Assembly: GCA_030055515.1 (NCBI GenBank)
Contig: JASFYI010000001.1
Coordinates: forward strand, 186,001 to 250,000
From: Methanolinea sp.
Lineage (GTDB): Archaea; Halobacteriota; Methanomicrobia; Methanomicrobiales; Methanospirillaceae
Length of the DNA stretch: 64,000 nucleotides
Reading direction: 5' to 3'
Position numbers and translations under genes: made by a program. The notes below the pieces were generated by a model that worked only from the letters and a program-made list of their open reading frames with translations, was not told where the DNA came from and did no database searches. This document shows, piece by piece, positions 27,063 to 35,076 of the stretch. Numbering within the stretch: position 1 is the first letter of the stretch; each line of letters starts with the position of its first letter.

Positions 27063-28078
27063 GGGATCACCCCCAGCAGGTGTGCCGCCGCGACGTCGGC
27101 CATCAGGAGGACGAGGCCGAGGAATGCCGCGACCGGGAGGTACACCCAGTAGAACCTGACGAGGTCGTTGATGCGGAACCGCGCCATCGCGACGCGGACG
27201 AGCGTGACCGCGAGGAAAGAGACCGCGAAGGTCTTGCCGAGGAAGAAGAGGAGGTCCGCGGCCGCGGCGAGTGCCGGCGGCACGGCAAGGAGGGAGGAGA
27301 TGTTCCACGGGAGGAAGATTGCCACCGCGACGGCGGAGAAGACGAGTGTCTTTACGGCCTGCGAGAGCGAAAACATCGCGAGATTCCTCCCCGAGTACTC
27401 GACGAGCAGGCCCCCCGCGAGTTCCGTCTCTGCTTCCGGCGTGTCGCACGGGATGCGGGAGAGCTCGGCGGGGGTGACCGCGGCGAGCACGAGGAGGAGG
27501 ACGAGTGCCCCGAGTGCGCCGAGGGGCCCGGTGACCGACCACACGGGGGTCTGCGCGATGGACTGGAGCGCGAACGGGTGGGAGATCCCCGCCGCGCCGA
27601 GTCTCCACGCGACCCCTATGACGACGACCGCGAGCGGGAACTCGTACGCGATCATCGTCACCATCTCGCGCTGGGCTCCGACCGTCGCGTACGGCGATCC
27701 CGACGCGAATCCACCGGCGACGAGCGCGAGCGCGGGGAGGGTGAGGAGGTACATCACGAGGACGAGGTCGCCGTCCGCGCCGAGAACCGGCGGGAAGCTC
27801 CCGACCGGGACGTAGAAGAGGACGAGGATGCTGGACGCGAGCGCGATGACCGGTGCCGCGTTGAAGAGCCACGGGACCGCGTGCGCGGGAACAACGCTCT
27901 CCTTCTGGAGGAGTTTGAGGGTGTCGAGGAACGGCTGCCACACGGGCGGGCCCACGCGCGCCTGCATGCGGGCGGCAAGTTTCCTGTCGATGCCGGAGAG
28001 GAGGAGCCCCGCGGCGAGGGCAAAGAGGGAGAGGGCGGTGCACGACGCGGCGAGCACCGCGACGTCGGTCGGTGTCAT
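27059..28078 (-). CDS. mbhM: Mbh hydrogenase membrane subunit M (NuoH-like)
   Basis: 339 residues with about eight hydrophobic segments. Family marks are GIDRKLAARMQARVGPPVWQP and LQKESVVP near the N-terminus, and YATVGAQREMVTMIAYEFPL, which contact the quinone-like cavity loop in complex I relatives. It couples the hydrogenase arm to the ion-translocating membrane arm. It overlaps mbhL by ATGA and mbhN by GTGA. Confidence 0.95.
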   Translation of the reverse strand: MTPTDVAVLAASCTALSLFALAAGLLLSGIDRKLAARMQARVGPPVWQPFLDTLKLLQKESVVPAHAVPWLFNAAPVIALASSILVLFYVPVGSFPPVLGADGDLVLVMYLLTLPALALVAGGFASGSPYATVGAQREMVTMIAYEFPLAVVVIGVAWRLGAAGISHPFALQSIAQTPVWSVTGPLGALGALVLLLVLAAVTPAELSRIPCDTPEAETELAGGLLVEYSGRNLAMFSLSQAVKTLVFSAVAVAIFLPWNISSLLAVPPALAAAADLLFFLGKTFAVSFLAVTLVRVAMARFRINDLVRFYWVYLPVAAFLGLVLLMADVAAAHLLGVIP

Positions 28079-29304
28079 CCCTGCAGCCTCCTCGTCTTCT
28101 CCACGGAGAGGCGGTGGAGATCATCCTTCGTGAGGATCTCCCTCCTCCCGTCGCGCACGATGGCCACCCTGTCAGTGCAGGAGAGGCAGGGGTCGATGGA
28201 CGCGACGATGATGGGGATGTCGGCAACCTGAGCCCCCCGGAGCATGGGTATCCACGACATCAGGTTGGAATACGAGGACGCCTTGACCTTCCACGCCGCG
28301 GGGGAGTCCTTCCCTTCCATCCTCACGTAGTGGAGGCATTCCCCGCGGGGGGCCTCGACCCTCCCTATCCCCTCGCCGACGGCCTTCTTGCACGTGGCGA
28401 GAAGCTTGGGGAGTTTCTCCTCGGCCGTGACGGGGCCGGCGGGCATCTCGGAGAGGCACTGCCTGATGATTTGGCACGACTGGCCTATCTCGAGGAGCCT
28501 CACGACGATCCTGTCGTAGACATCGCCGTGGGTTTTCCCGAGGTACTGCCCGGGGAGGACCGCCCGGACATCGAGGTCCCCGTACGCGGCGTACGGGTAG
28601 TCCTGCCGGAGGTCGACGTTCACCCCCGAGGCCCTCGCCGTGGGTCCGACGGTGCAGAGGCCGATCGCGTTCTCCCGGGAGAGGACCCCGACGTCCCTGC
28701 ACCGCGCGCGTATCGTCGCGTCGTCGAGGAAGAACGAGAGGAGGGTCCCAAGGAGACTCTCGTACCGGTCGAGGCACCTCTCTATCACCGGGTGCTGTTC
28801 CGGCAGGATGTCCCTGCGCACCCCGCCGACCTGCACGATCCCGTAATTGACGCGGTTTCCCGTCAGGTTCTCGATGACGTCCATTGCGTCCTCCCTCACC
28901 CTCCACGTGAGGTGGAGGAGGGAGTCGAAGCCGAGTTCGTGCGCCGCGACGCCGGCCCAGAGGAGGTGTGACTGGATCCTCTCGAGCTCGTGCACGATGG
29001 TCCTGATGTAGTCCGCGCGCTCCGGGACCTCGATCCCCGCCACGTCCTCGACGGCCATGGAGAAGGAGAGGGAGTGGACCACGCCGCAGATCCCGCATAT
29101 CCTGTCCGTGAGGTGGACGATCTGGACCGGGTTCCTCCGCATCCCCATCCACTCGATTCCGCGGTGCGTCTGCCCGGGCGCGAAGTCCACGTCCCTGACG
29201 ACCTCGCCCTCCACCTCGAACGTGAACATCACGGGCTCCTTGAGGGCAGGGTGGTTAGGACCTATGGGGACCCTGTAGGGGGCCTTCTTCGTCTCCTCCT
29301 TCAT
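28075..29304 (-). CDS. mbhL: Mbh [NiFe]-hydrogenase large subunit L
   Basis: 409 residues from the ATG at 29304, in place of a longer open frame. Both nickel-binding motifs are intact: RICGICG with Cys70 and Cys73, and DPCLSC with Cys373 and Cys376. The protein is therefore a true hydrogenase rather than a NuoD-like relative. After CTDR about 30 residues remain, consistent with a tail removed by the HycI-type protease. It reduces protons or oxidises H2 in the cytoplasm-facing arm. It overlaps mbhK and mbhM by four bases. Confidence 0.96.
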   Translation of the reverse strand: MKEETKKAPYRVPIGPNHPALKEPVMFTFEVEGEVVRDVDFAPGQTHRGIEWMGMRRNPVQIVHLTDRICGICGVVHSLSFSMAVEDVAGIEVPERADYIRTIVHELERIQSHLLWAGVAAHELGFDSLLHLTWRVREDAMDVIENLTGNRVNYGIVQVGGVRRDILPEQHPVIERCLDRYESLLGTLLSFFLDDATIRARCRDVGVLSRENAIGLCTVGPTARASGVNVDLRQDYPYAAYGDLDVRAVLPGQYLGKTHGDVYDRIVVRLLEIGQSCQIIRQCLSEMPAGPVTAEEKLPKLLATCKKAVGEGIGRVEAPRGECLHYVRMEGKDSPAAWKVKASSYSNLMSWIPMLRGAQVADIPIIVASIDPCLSCTDRVAIVRDGRREILTKDDLHRLSVEKTRRLQG

Positions 29305-29912
29305 CCCGACCCCTCCGCGCGGGAATCGCCGTTTTCTCCCGGCCCGCGGCCCGCGGGGGGTGCCGGCCTGCCCTCGGGCCTCCGCAACCTCCATAGTTCC
29401 CTCACCATCCCCGCAGGAACCCCGGTCTCGTCCTTCCTCCACGGGTAAATGCCCTCGGGGAAGTCCTCGGGGAGGAAGAGGCGCCTCCCGTCCGGGATGC
29501 CGACCACCCTCACGCCGAGGAACTCCTGTTTCTCCCTCTCCGAGAAGACCGCTCCCGGGACGAGGTCGGAGATCGTCGGGACGGTGAGGTCCGTTTTCGG
29601 GAGGTCCACCGCGAACGTGACCATGCACTCGCCCTTCGGGTGGCCGTACTGGACAGAGAAGATGTAGCAGAGCCTCACCGCGTCCCCGGTGTCCGCACCC
29701 GCGATCACCGAGAGGTGGGGGAACTGGATCTCCCTGAGGGCCTCCACCGCGGGCTTCAGGCTCTCCCTGCCGATGTCGATCCAGATCGTGGCGTGGGGGA
29801 CCTTCTTCTTCCCCTGCACCCTCCTCCGGATCGACACGGACCTGATGGCCGCGCCGAGCCGCGAGCGGAGGTGTTCGACCAGCTCCTCCGGCGCGAGGGT
29901 CCTCTCGCTCAC
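29301..29912 (-). CDS. mbhK: Mbh hydrogenase subunit K (NuoC-like)
   Basis: 203 residues from a GTG overlapping the mbhJ stop. The C-terminal region has EREKQEFLGVRVVGIPDGRRLFLPEDFPEG, the conserved NuoC (30 kDa) pattern; the first 90 residues are variable, as usual. It is a structural part of the peripheral arm that packs against the large subunit. The Pro/Gly-rich tail after residue 180 looks disordered and species-specific. Confidence 0.92.
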   Translation of the reverse strand: MSERTLAPEELVEHLRSRLGAAIRSVSIRRRVQGKKKVPHATIWIDIGRESLKPAVEALREIQFPHLSVIAGADTGDAVRLCYIFSVQYGHPKGECMVTFAVDLPKTDLTVPTISDLVPGAVFSEREKQEFLGVRVVGIPDGRRLFLPEDFPEGIYPWRKDETGVPAGMVRELWRLRRPEGRPAPPAGRGPGENGDSRAEGSG

Positions 29913-30343
29913 GTCCCCACCCCCTCCAGCCTCTCGAGTTTCTCGAGGGCCTTCACCACGCCGTGGACGATCGCCTCGGGCCTCGGCGGGCAGCCGGGGA
30001 CGTACACGTCGACCGGGATGACCTCGTCCACGGGGCCGTCGAGGTTGTACGAGTCGTAGAAGACGCCGCCCGAGATCCCGCACGTCCCGATGCACATCAC
30101 GAGCTTCGGGTCGGGGATCTGCGCGTAGACGCGGAGGAGCCGGTCCCTCATCCTGTGGACGACGGGGCCCGTCACGAGCATCACGTCGGCGTGGCGCGGG
30201 CTCCCCACGAGTTTTATCCCGAACCGTTCCGGGTCGTACCGCGGGGTGAGCGTGGCCACGATCTCGATCTCACACCCGTTGCACGAGCCCGTGTTGAAAT
30301 GGTAGACCCACAGCGACCTGTTGAAGGAGGGATTGAGTTTCAT
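29909..30343 (-). CDS. mbhJ: Mbh hydrogenase small subunit J (NuoB-like)
   Basis: 144 residues from the ATG at 30343. It binds the proximal [4Fe-4S] cluster: Cys21 and Cys24 (SCNGCEIE), Cys88 (CIGTCG) and Cys118 (VPGCPPRPE). It is the immediate electron partner of the large subunit. The short length without a C-terminal extra domain is typical of group 4 hydrogenases. It overlaps mbhI and mbhK by four bases each. Confidence 0.95.
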   Translation of the reverse strand: MKLNPSFNRSLWVYHFNTGSCNGCEIEIVATLTPRYDPERFGIKLVGSPRHADVMLVTGPVVHRMRDRLLRVYAQIPDPKLVMCIGTCGISGGVFYDSYNLDGPVDEVIPVDVYVPGCPPRPEAIVHGVVKALEKLERLEGVGT

Positions 30344-30690
30344 CGGAAGACCACCACCGCGACGAGGAAGAGGGCCGAGATCCCCATGTACCACAGGACG
30401 TAGTCGTGGAGGTCGCCCGTGTGGAGGGAGACGAGCCTCTCGTAGTAGCCGCCCATCGCGTCGAGGAAACCCCAGTAGAGATTGCCGGCGCGGACGTGGA
30501 GGAGACCTCCCCCGGGCTCCGGGTTCCCCGAGAGGAACGGCTCTTCCTGGGGAGTCCCCTCCTTGTACCCCCTCTCGCCGAGGGCGTAGAGGAGCAGGGC
30601 GATTGCCCCTGCGACGGCGGCGCCGAGGATCCACGCGACGGGGTTCCAGAATCCGGTGCCCGTGTCGAGCACGAGGAGGATGTCTGCCAC
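30340..30690 (-). CDS. mbhI: Mbh hydrogenase membrane subunit I
   Basis: 116 residues from a GTG just after the mbhH stop. It has one hydrophobic helix near residues 13-32, a central soluble loop of about 50 residues, and a second helix at the C-terminus (LWYMGISALFLVAVVVF). The sequence alone is not diagnostic; the call rests on its place between the MnhD-like mbhH and the NuoB-like mbhJ, as in the Pyrococcus mbh operon, and on size. In that complex MbhI helps tether the membrane arm halves. Confidence 0.8.
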   Translation of the reverse strand: MADILLVLDTGTGFWNPVAWILGAAVAGAIALLLYALGERGYKEGTPQEEPFLSGNPEPGGGLLHVRAGNLYWGFLDAMGGYYERLVSLHTGDLHDYVLWYMGISALFLVAVVVFR

Positions 30691-30691
30691 G

Positions 30692-32269
30692 TCACGCTCC
30701 CCCCGAGAGGACTGCCGCGATGTACATCCCCCTGTCCGCGAGCGCGTGCGCCGCGGGGGCAACCAGCGTATCCACCACGAGCGAGGGGAAGAGGCCAAAG
30801 AACACGACGACGAGCGCGAGTATCCCCATCCCGGCGAGCATCGGGAGAGGCACTTCCTCGACGTCGCGGTACTCGGGCAGGACGGGGCCCATGAAGATCG
30901 AGTGGAATACCTTCACGAACGAGGCGAGCGTCAGGATACTCACCACCATGGCGATGACAGAGAGGGCAGGGTTGAAGGCGAAGACGGACTCGTAGATCAT
31001 GAGCTTCGATGCGAACCCGTTGAAGGGCGGGATCCCCGCGATCGCGAGCGCGCCGATGATGAAGAAGACCATCGTCCACTTCATCGAGTGGCCCAGCCCC
31101 CCCATCCTGTTCAGGTCGTACGTCCCCACCCGGTAGAAGATCGCCCCCGCGGTGAGGAAGAGGAGTCCCTTGTACATCGCGTGGTTGATGATGTGGAATA
31201 GCCCCCCCTCCATCGCCATGTACCCGAATGCCTCGAGGAACGGCCTGTTCCCGAGGACGGCGAGCCCGACGCCCACGCCGAGGAGCATGTACCCCGTCTG
31301 CGAGATCGCGTGGTACGCCATCAGGCGCTTCACGTTCTTCTGGGGAATCGCCATCGTCACGCCGACGACCATCGAGAGCACGCCGAGGACGATGACGAAC
31401 CAGCCGACGCACGCCGCGTTCAGGACAACCCCGTAGAGGGAGAAGACCACCCTGAAGAGCCCGTAGAGGCTCGCCTGGCTCGCGACGACGAGGAGGGCGG
31501 TCACGGAGGAGGGGGCCATCGAGTACGCGTCGGGCGTCCAGAAGTGCATGGGAACGGCCCCGCACTTCATCGCGAGGGCGGCGACGAAGAGGGCGAGCGC
31601 GACCTTGTCGAGGAGGGTGAACTGCATCCTCTGGGCGATCAGGGCCATGTTCAGGGCGTTGTACTCCCCGTAGTAGATCCCGATCGCGATGAGGATCGCA
31701 AACGCGCCGAGGGTGCTCAGGACGAAGTACTTGATCGCGGCCTCCACGGCGGGTCCCCCGTCGATGCGGAACGCGACGAGGCCCGCGGACGCGATCGAGA
31801 GGATCTCGAGGAAGACGAAGAAGTTGAAGACGTCACCCGTGGAGACCATCCCGAGGATGCCGGTGACCATCAGGAGGAAAAGGGTGTAGAAATTCCCCAG
31901 GCCAGAGTGTCCCCTCTCGCTCGCGAGCGAGTAGACGATGACCGAGAGCGAGGAGACGGCAGCGATCACCAGCATGAGCGCGCCCATCTGGTCGACGGCA
32001 AAGACGATCCGCACCGGGATCCCCCCCGAGTCCGGCGGGACCGCGAGCGCGGCGGACCCTGCACCGAAGACGTAGATGCGCGTGCCGTGCGCGTACACGT
32101 CGGATGCGAGGACGAGGGCGAGGAGGGACGTGATTCCCATTGCGCCGCCCACGAGGACGGCCCTCGCCGCGTGGCTCACCTTCCCCGAGAAGGGCGCGAC
32201 GAATGCGGCGAGGAGCGGGACCACGACCATGAGGGCGGGCGAATGCTCGACGACGAACTGCGGGATCAT
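30692..32269 (-). CDS. mbhH: Mbh antiporter-like subunit H (MnhD/NuoN-like)
   Basis: 525 residues from the ATG at 32269 that overlaps the mbhG stop (ATGA). About 14 hydrophobic segments are present. The proton/sodium antiporter core is visible: FLEILSIASAGLVAF with its key Glu, PDAYSMAPSSVTALL, and FHIINHAMYKGLLFLTAG with a conserved Lys. In Mbh this subunit is thought to pump protons while hydrogen is formed. It is the largest membrane subunit and a paralogue of Mrp antiporter MnhD. Confidence 0.95.
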   Translation of the reverse strand: MIPQFVVEHSPALMVVVPLLAAFVAPFSGKVSHAARAVLVGGAMGITSLLALVLASDVYAHGTRIYVFGAGSAALAVPPDSGGIPVRIVFAVDQMGALMLVIAAVSSLSVIVYSLASERGHSGLGNFYTLFLLMVTGILGMVSTGDVFNFFVFLEILSIASAGLVAFRIDGGPAVEAAIKYFVLSTLGAFAILIAIGIYYGEYNALNMALIAQRMQFTLLDKVALALFVAALAMKCGAVPMHFWTPDAYSMAPSSVTALLVVASQASLYGLFRVVFSLYGVVLNAACVGWFVIVLGVLSMVVGVTMAIPQKNVKRLMAYHAISQTGYMLLGVGVGLAVLGNRPFLEAFGYMAMEGGLFHIINHAMYKGLLFLTAGAIFYRVGTYDLNRMGGLGHSMKWTMVFFIIGALAIAGIPPFNGFASKLMIYESVFAFNPALSVIAMVVSILTLASFVKVFHSIFMGPVLPEYRDVEEVPLPMLAGMGILALVVVFFGLFPSLVVDTLVAPAAHALADRGMYIAAVLSGGA

Positions 32270-32610
32270 CCCCGGAGCCTCCTCATGAAGCCGGTCTCGA
32301 TGCTCCCGTACTTCCTCCACACGATGACGGCAAAGGAGAGCAGGAGCGCGGTCGTCGCCACCCCTATCACGATGGAGGTGAGCGTCAGTGCCTGCGGCGT
32401 GGGCAGTACCATCGTCCCCTCCGGCGCGTTCGTGTAGATGGGCGCGATCCCCCCCTCGCGGTACCCGAGCGAGACGAGGAACAGGTTGACGGCGGACTCC
32501 ACGATGACGAGCCCGAGGAATACCTTGATGAGGTTCTGCTTGAGCACGATCGTCGCGAGGCCGATGAGCAGGAGGGCCACGATCGCCACGTACGGGAGGC
32601 TCCCTATCAT
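32266..32610 (-). CDS. mbhG: Mbh subunit G (MnhC/NuoK-like)
   Basis: 114 residues from the ATG at 32610 that overlaps mbhF. Three hydrophobic helices are seen, with the family pattern LKQNLIKVFLGLVIVESAVNLFLV and a Glu in helix 2, and LTLTSIVIGVATTALLLSF in helix 3. NuoK/MnhC subunits form part of the ion path. The polar loop before helix 3 (EGTMVLPTPQAL) is also typical. Confidence 0.93.
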   Translation of the reverse strand: MIGSLPYVAIVALLLIGLATIVLKQNLIKVFLGLVIVESAVNLFLVSLGYREGGIAPIYTNAPEGTMVLPTPQALTLTSIVIGVATTALLLSFAVIVWRKYGSIETGFMRRLRG

Positions 32611-33074
32611 CTTTCCCCTCCCGCGGCGGGAACCCTCGAGAGCATGTAGAGGAGGACGAGCGCGAGTCCTCCCCACACCTCCACCCCGACCGCGATGTTC
32701 ATGACCGGGATGACCCCCGCGGTGTTCATGTCCCCCGGGTTTGGGCCCGAGGGAACGGGCGTCCCGAAGAGGAGCCCGCTGTTCGCGAGCACGTTCGCAA
32801 AAAAGGGCATCCCGGCGAGGAGCCCGAGGATGCCTGCCCCGGCGAAGAGGAGGAGGCCGATGGATTCCTGCGCGGAGAAGGTGGATTTCTTGAGCATCCC
32901 CCCGAACTCTTCGCGGCCGAACGCGACGAGGACGAGGGCCGCGGCCGTCGCGACGACCGCCCCACCCTGGAACCCGCCGCCCGGCGTCAGGTGCCCGTGG
33001 ACGATCACGTAGAACCCGAAGACGACGATGAAGGGCGAAAGGATCGACGCCCCGGTCCGGACGACCTTACTCAT
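32607..33074 (-). CDS. mbhF: Mbh subunit F (MnhB-like)
   Basis: 155 residues from the ATG at 33074; a GTG six bases earlier is an alternative. It has the MnhB signature GHLTPGGGFQGGAVVA after the first helix, and four hydrophobic segments in all. It belongs to the Mrp-like sodium/proton antiporter module. It starts just before or at the mbhE stop, so translation is coupled. Confidence 0.93.
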   Translation of the reverse strand: MSKVVRTGASILSPFIVVFGFYVIVHGHLTPGGGFQGGAVVATAAALVLVAFGREEFGGMLKKSTFSAQESIGLLLFAGAGILGLLAGMPFFANVLANSGLLFGTPVPSGPNPGDMNTAGVIPVMNIAVGVEVWGGLALVLLYMLSRVPAAGGER

Positions 33075-33351
33075 CGCCACGTTCCTCGCCCTCCCTCATC
33101 TCCCTGAGTACGAGCCCCACGCCGGTGACCGCGCAGAAGAGGACGACGGATTCCCCGAGCGTGTCGAAGCCCCGGAAATCGAACACGATAGAGGTCACGA
33201 TGTTGTTTGCAGCCGCCTGGGCCTGGCCGTTCTCGATGAAGTACGTGTCCATGTCCGATGCCGCAGGGTGGCCGAAGGAGAGGAACGCGGGTATCGTGGC
33301 AAGGCCGGCCGCCCAGACGAGGAATATGGAGAAAACGAGCCACCTCCTCAC
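33067..33351 (-). CDS. mbhE: Mbh subunit E
   Basis: 94 residues from a GTG overlapping the mbhD stop. One hydrophobic helix near residues 5-22, a polar segment with NNIVTSIVFDFRGFDTLGE, and a second helix (SVVLFCAVTGVGLVL). The FDFRGFDTLGE motif is found in the C-terminal part of MnhA-type proteins and in MbhE. It pairs with MbhD to form a module related to the NuoJ/MrpA end. Confidence 0.9.
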   Translation of the reverse strand: MRRWLVFSIFLVWAAGLATIPAFLSFGHPAASDMDTYFIENGQAQAAANNIVTSIVFDFRGFDTLGESVVLFCAVTGVGLVLREMREGEERGDE

Positions 33352-33602
33352 GACGCTCCCCCCTCGTAGCGCGTCGTGCACCGGATGGCGACGACGAAGA
33401 TCGCGGTCGTCAGCCCCGCGCCGATCGCTGCCTGGGAGATGGCGACGTCGGGGGCCTGGAGGATGTAGAACTCGAGGGAGACGAGGAACGAGAAGAACCC
33501 CGCGGTGAGCGCGGCAGCGAGGAGGTCCCTGAACGAGAAGACGAGGAGGGCCGAGACGACGAGCCCCGCGAGGACCGCCACGTGGAGGACCGGTTCTATC
33601 AC
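33348..33602 (-). CDS. mbhD: Mbh subunit D
   Basis: 84 residues from a GTG overlapping the mbhC stop. Three hydrophobic segments carry FSFRDLLAAALTAGFFSF and YILQAPDVAISQAAIGAGL, the conserved DUF4040/MbhD pattern, with a conserved Asp. It belongs to the MrpA C-terminal-like unit of the antiporter arm. Both neighbours overlap by four bases. Confidence 0.92.
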   Translation of the reverse strand: MIEPVLHVAVLAGLVVSALLVFSFRDLLAAALTAGFFSFLVSLEFYILQAPDVAISQAAIGAGLTTAIFVVAIRCTTRYEGGAS

Positions 33603-33955
33603 GGGTTCACCTCCGCGAGGCGGTCGACGACCGCGAGCGCGGGTTTTATCCCTGCCCGGTGCGCTCCCCGCGCGATGGCGTGGGACCCGATGGCATTCGT
33701 CACCGCGAGCGCGATCGCCGCGACGAGTGTGTGGAGGAAGAGGGCGATGTACTGGGGGTCCCCCGTCCCGATGAAAAGGGCAGCACCGTACACGATGACC
33801 GAGAGCGCGGTGAATACCGAGCCAAAGGTCGTCATCTTCGTCGTCGCGTGCATCCTCGTGTACACGTCGGGGAACCGGAGCAGCCCGAGGATCCCGAGGG
33901 CGTTGAACACCGTCCCCACGGCGAGGCAGGCGAGCACGATTACCTCCGCCGTCAC
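33599..33955 (-). CDS. mbhC: Mbh subunit C (MnhG-like)
   Basis: 118 residues from a GTG overlapping mbhB. The family segment LGILGLLRFPDVYTRMHATTK after helix 1 identifies MnhG/PhaG. Three hydrophobic segments are seen. It is a small membrane subunit of the sodium/proton antiporter module. The basic C-terminal part (residues about 95-118) is longer than in minimal MnhG. Confidence 0.94.
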   Translation of the reverse strand: MTAEVIVLACLAVGTVFNALGILGLLRFPDVYTRMHATTKMTTFGSVFTALSVIVYGAALFIGTGDPQYIALFLHTLVAAIALAVTNAIGSHAIARGAHRAGIKPALAVVDRLAEVNP

Positions 33956-34209
33956 AGGTCACCCCCGATGTACTTCGCGACGTAGAGCGTGCTCACGAAG
34001 GAGAGGAGGGCGTAGACGATCGCGACGTCAATGAAGATCACCTGGCCGTACACCACGCCGAGCAGGATGAGCACTGCCACCATGAGCGTGTTGACGGTGT
34101 CGACGGCGACGGCGCGGTCCGCGATCGTCGGCCCGAGGACGAGCCTAAGAAGCGCGATGCAGATGAGCACGACGAGGACGAGGGCCGCGAGATCGAAAGG
34201 CGCGTTCAT
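33952..34209 (-). CDS. mbhB: Mbh subunit B (MnhF-like)
   Basis: 85 residues from the ATG at 34209 overlapping the mbhA stop. It contains LRLVLGPTIADRAVAVDTVNTL, the MnhF signature with the Asp-Arg pair, and three hydrophobic helices. It is part of the Mrp-like antiporter module and, like its neighbours, is translationally coupled. Confidence 0.94.
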   Translation of the reverse strand: MNAPFDLAALVLVVLICIALLRLVLGPTIADRAVAVDTVNTLMVAVLILLGVVYGQVIFIDVAIVYALLSFVSTLYVAKYIGGDL

Positions 34210-34733
34210 TCCGCGATCCTCCGTATCCACGAGGGGATATTCGCGAGGGAGAACAGTTCACGCGCGTCCACCGAGGGGAGGGATTCCCAGCCTGCAGGCA
34301 CGTTGATGTTGTGGACGAAGAGCTCGTTCGTCTCCTCGTCGACGTCCACCGTGATCGTCCCGGGCGTCAGGGTGATCGAGTTCGCGAGGAGGAAAACGCC
34401 GAAGTCAGTCTTCATCCCCGACGGGACCCTGATGATGCCGGGCCTGACCTTCCCCGTGATGACGCGGTACGCGACGTCGAGGTTCGCGCGTGTCACCTCG
34501 AGGAAGAAGGGGCCGAGGAGGTAGACGGGGAGGAGGAGCAGGCGGACGGGATTTGCCATCCTGAAATCGTCCCGCCGGCAGAGGACACGCGCGGTCACGA
34601 CGGCAGCGAGGACTCCTACGAGGATCGCGGCGACGATCTCCGGCGCGGACCACAAAAGGAGTGTCCCGCTCCCGGCGGAAAAGAGGAGGTAGACGAGGAG
34701 GGCCATTCCGAAAGTCGCGAGGTACGCCTTCAT
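34206..34733 (-). CDS. mbhA: Mbh subunit A (MnhE-like)
   Basis: 175 residues from the ATG at 34733, the first gene of the 14-gene operon. Helices fill about the first 90 residues; then come ANLDVAYRVITGK and LLANSITLTPGTITVDVDEETNELFVHNINVP, the conserved soluble domain of MnhE. The ribosome site is weak. A minus-strand promoter would lie in the AT-rich stretch about 34855-34885, giving a leader of some 100 bases; no single TATA element stands out. Confidence 0.94.
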   Translation of the reverse strand: MKAYLATFGMALLVYLLFSAGSGTLLLWSAPEIVAAILVGVLAAVVTARVLCRRDDFRMANPVRLLLLPVYLLGPFFLEVTRANLDVAYRVITGKVRPGIIRVPSGMKTDFGVFLLANSITLTPGTITVDVDEETNELFVHNINVPAGWESLPSVDARELFSLANIPSWIRRIAE

Positions 34734-35038
34734 TCCGGCCCCCCGCGCCGATGGTACATATGCCCAGCAATTCCGTTCGCAGTCATGGGAATCACGGTTG
34801 GAAACTTGGAAGCCCGCGTGCCCGTGCTCGGCGGGCGGGGCATTTCGCACATCGCGGGAACAATACATCACGATTGATAATGAAGATACCGGAATCGCGG
34901 AGATCCGGGTGCGGGGATTCCCCGTCGGGGGCTGGACGGGCGGCAGTCCCACGGCCGGGCCCCCCTCTCTGGCCGGACACCGTGATACCCGGCAGGGCCG
35001 TTCCCCGCGCGCATTCCGTGGGATGGGGCAGGCGCGTG

Positions 35039-35049
35039 GATATTTATGG
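35039..35049 (+). promoter_or_regulatory. TATA box for the PUA-PAPS reductase gene
   Basis: GATATTTATGG centred about 33 bp before the ATG at 35077, leaving a leader of a few bases and no Shine-Dalgarno. The position favours this ATG over the longer upstream frame. Confidence 0.6.
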
Positions 35050-35076
35050 AGGGGTATTTCCAATAAGTACGGTACA

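Noticed and set aside
27080-28231. 383-residue frame opposite mbhM
   Set aside because: Highly charged translation without any recognisable fold, while the opposite strand encodes a clear NuoH-like subunit.
29301-30095. Longer start for the NuoC-like subunit
   Set aside because: The upstream part is a shadow of mbhJ; the GTG overlapping the mbhJ stop matches all other operon junctions.
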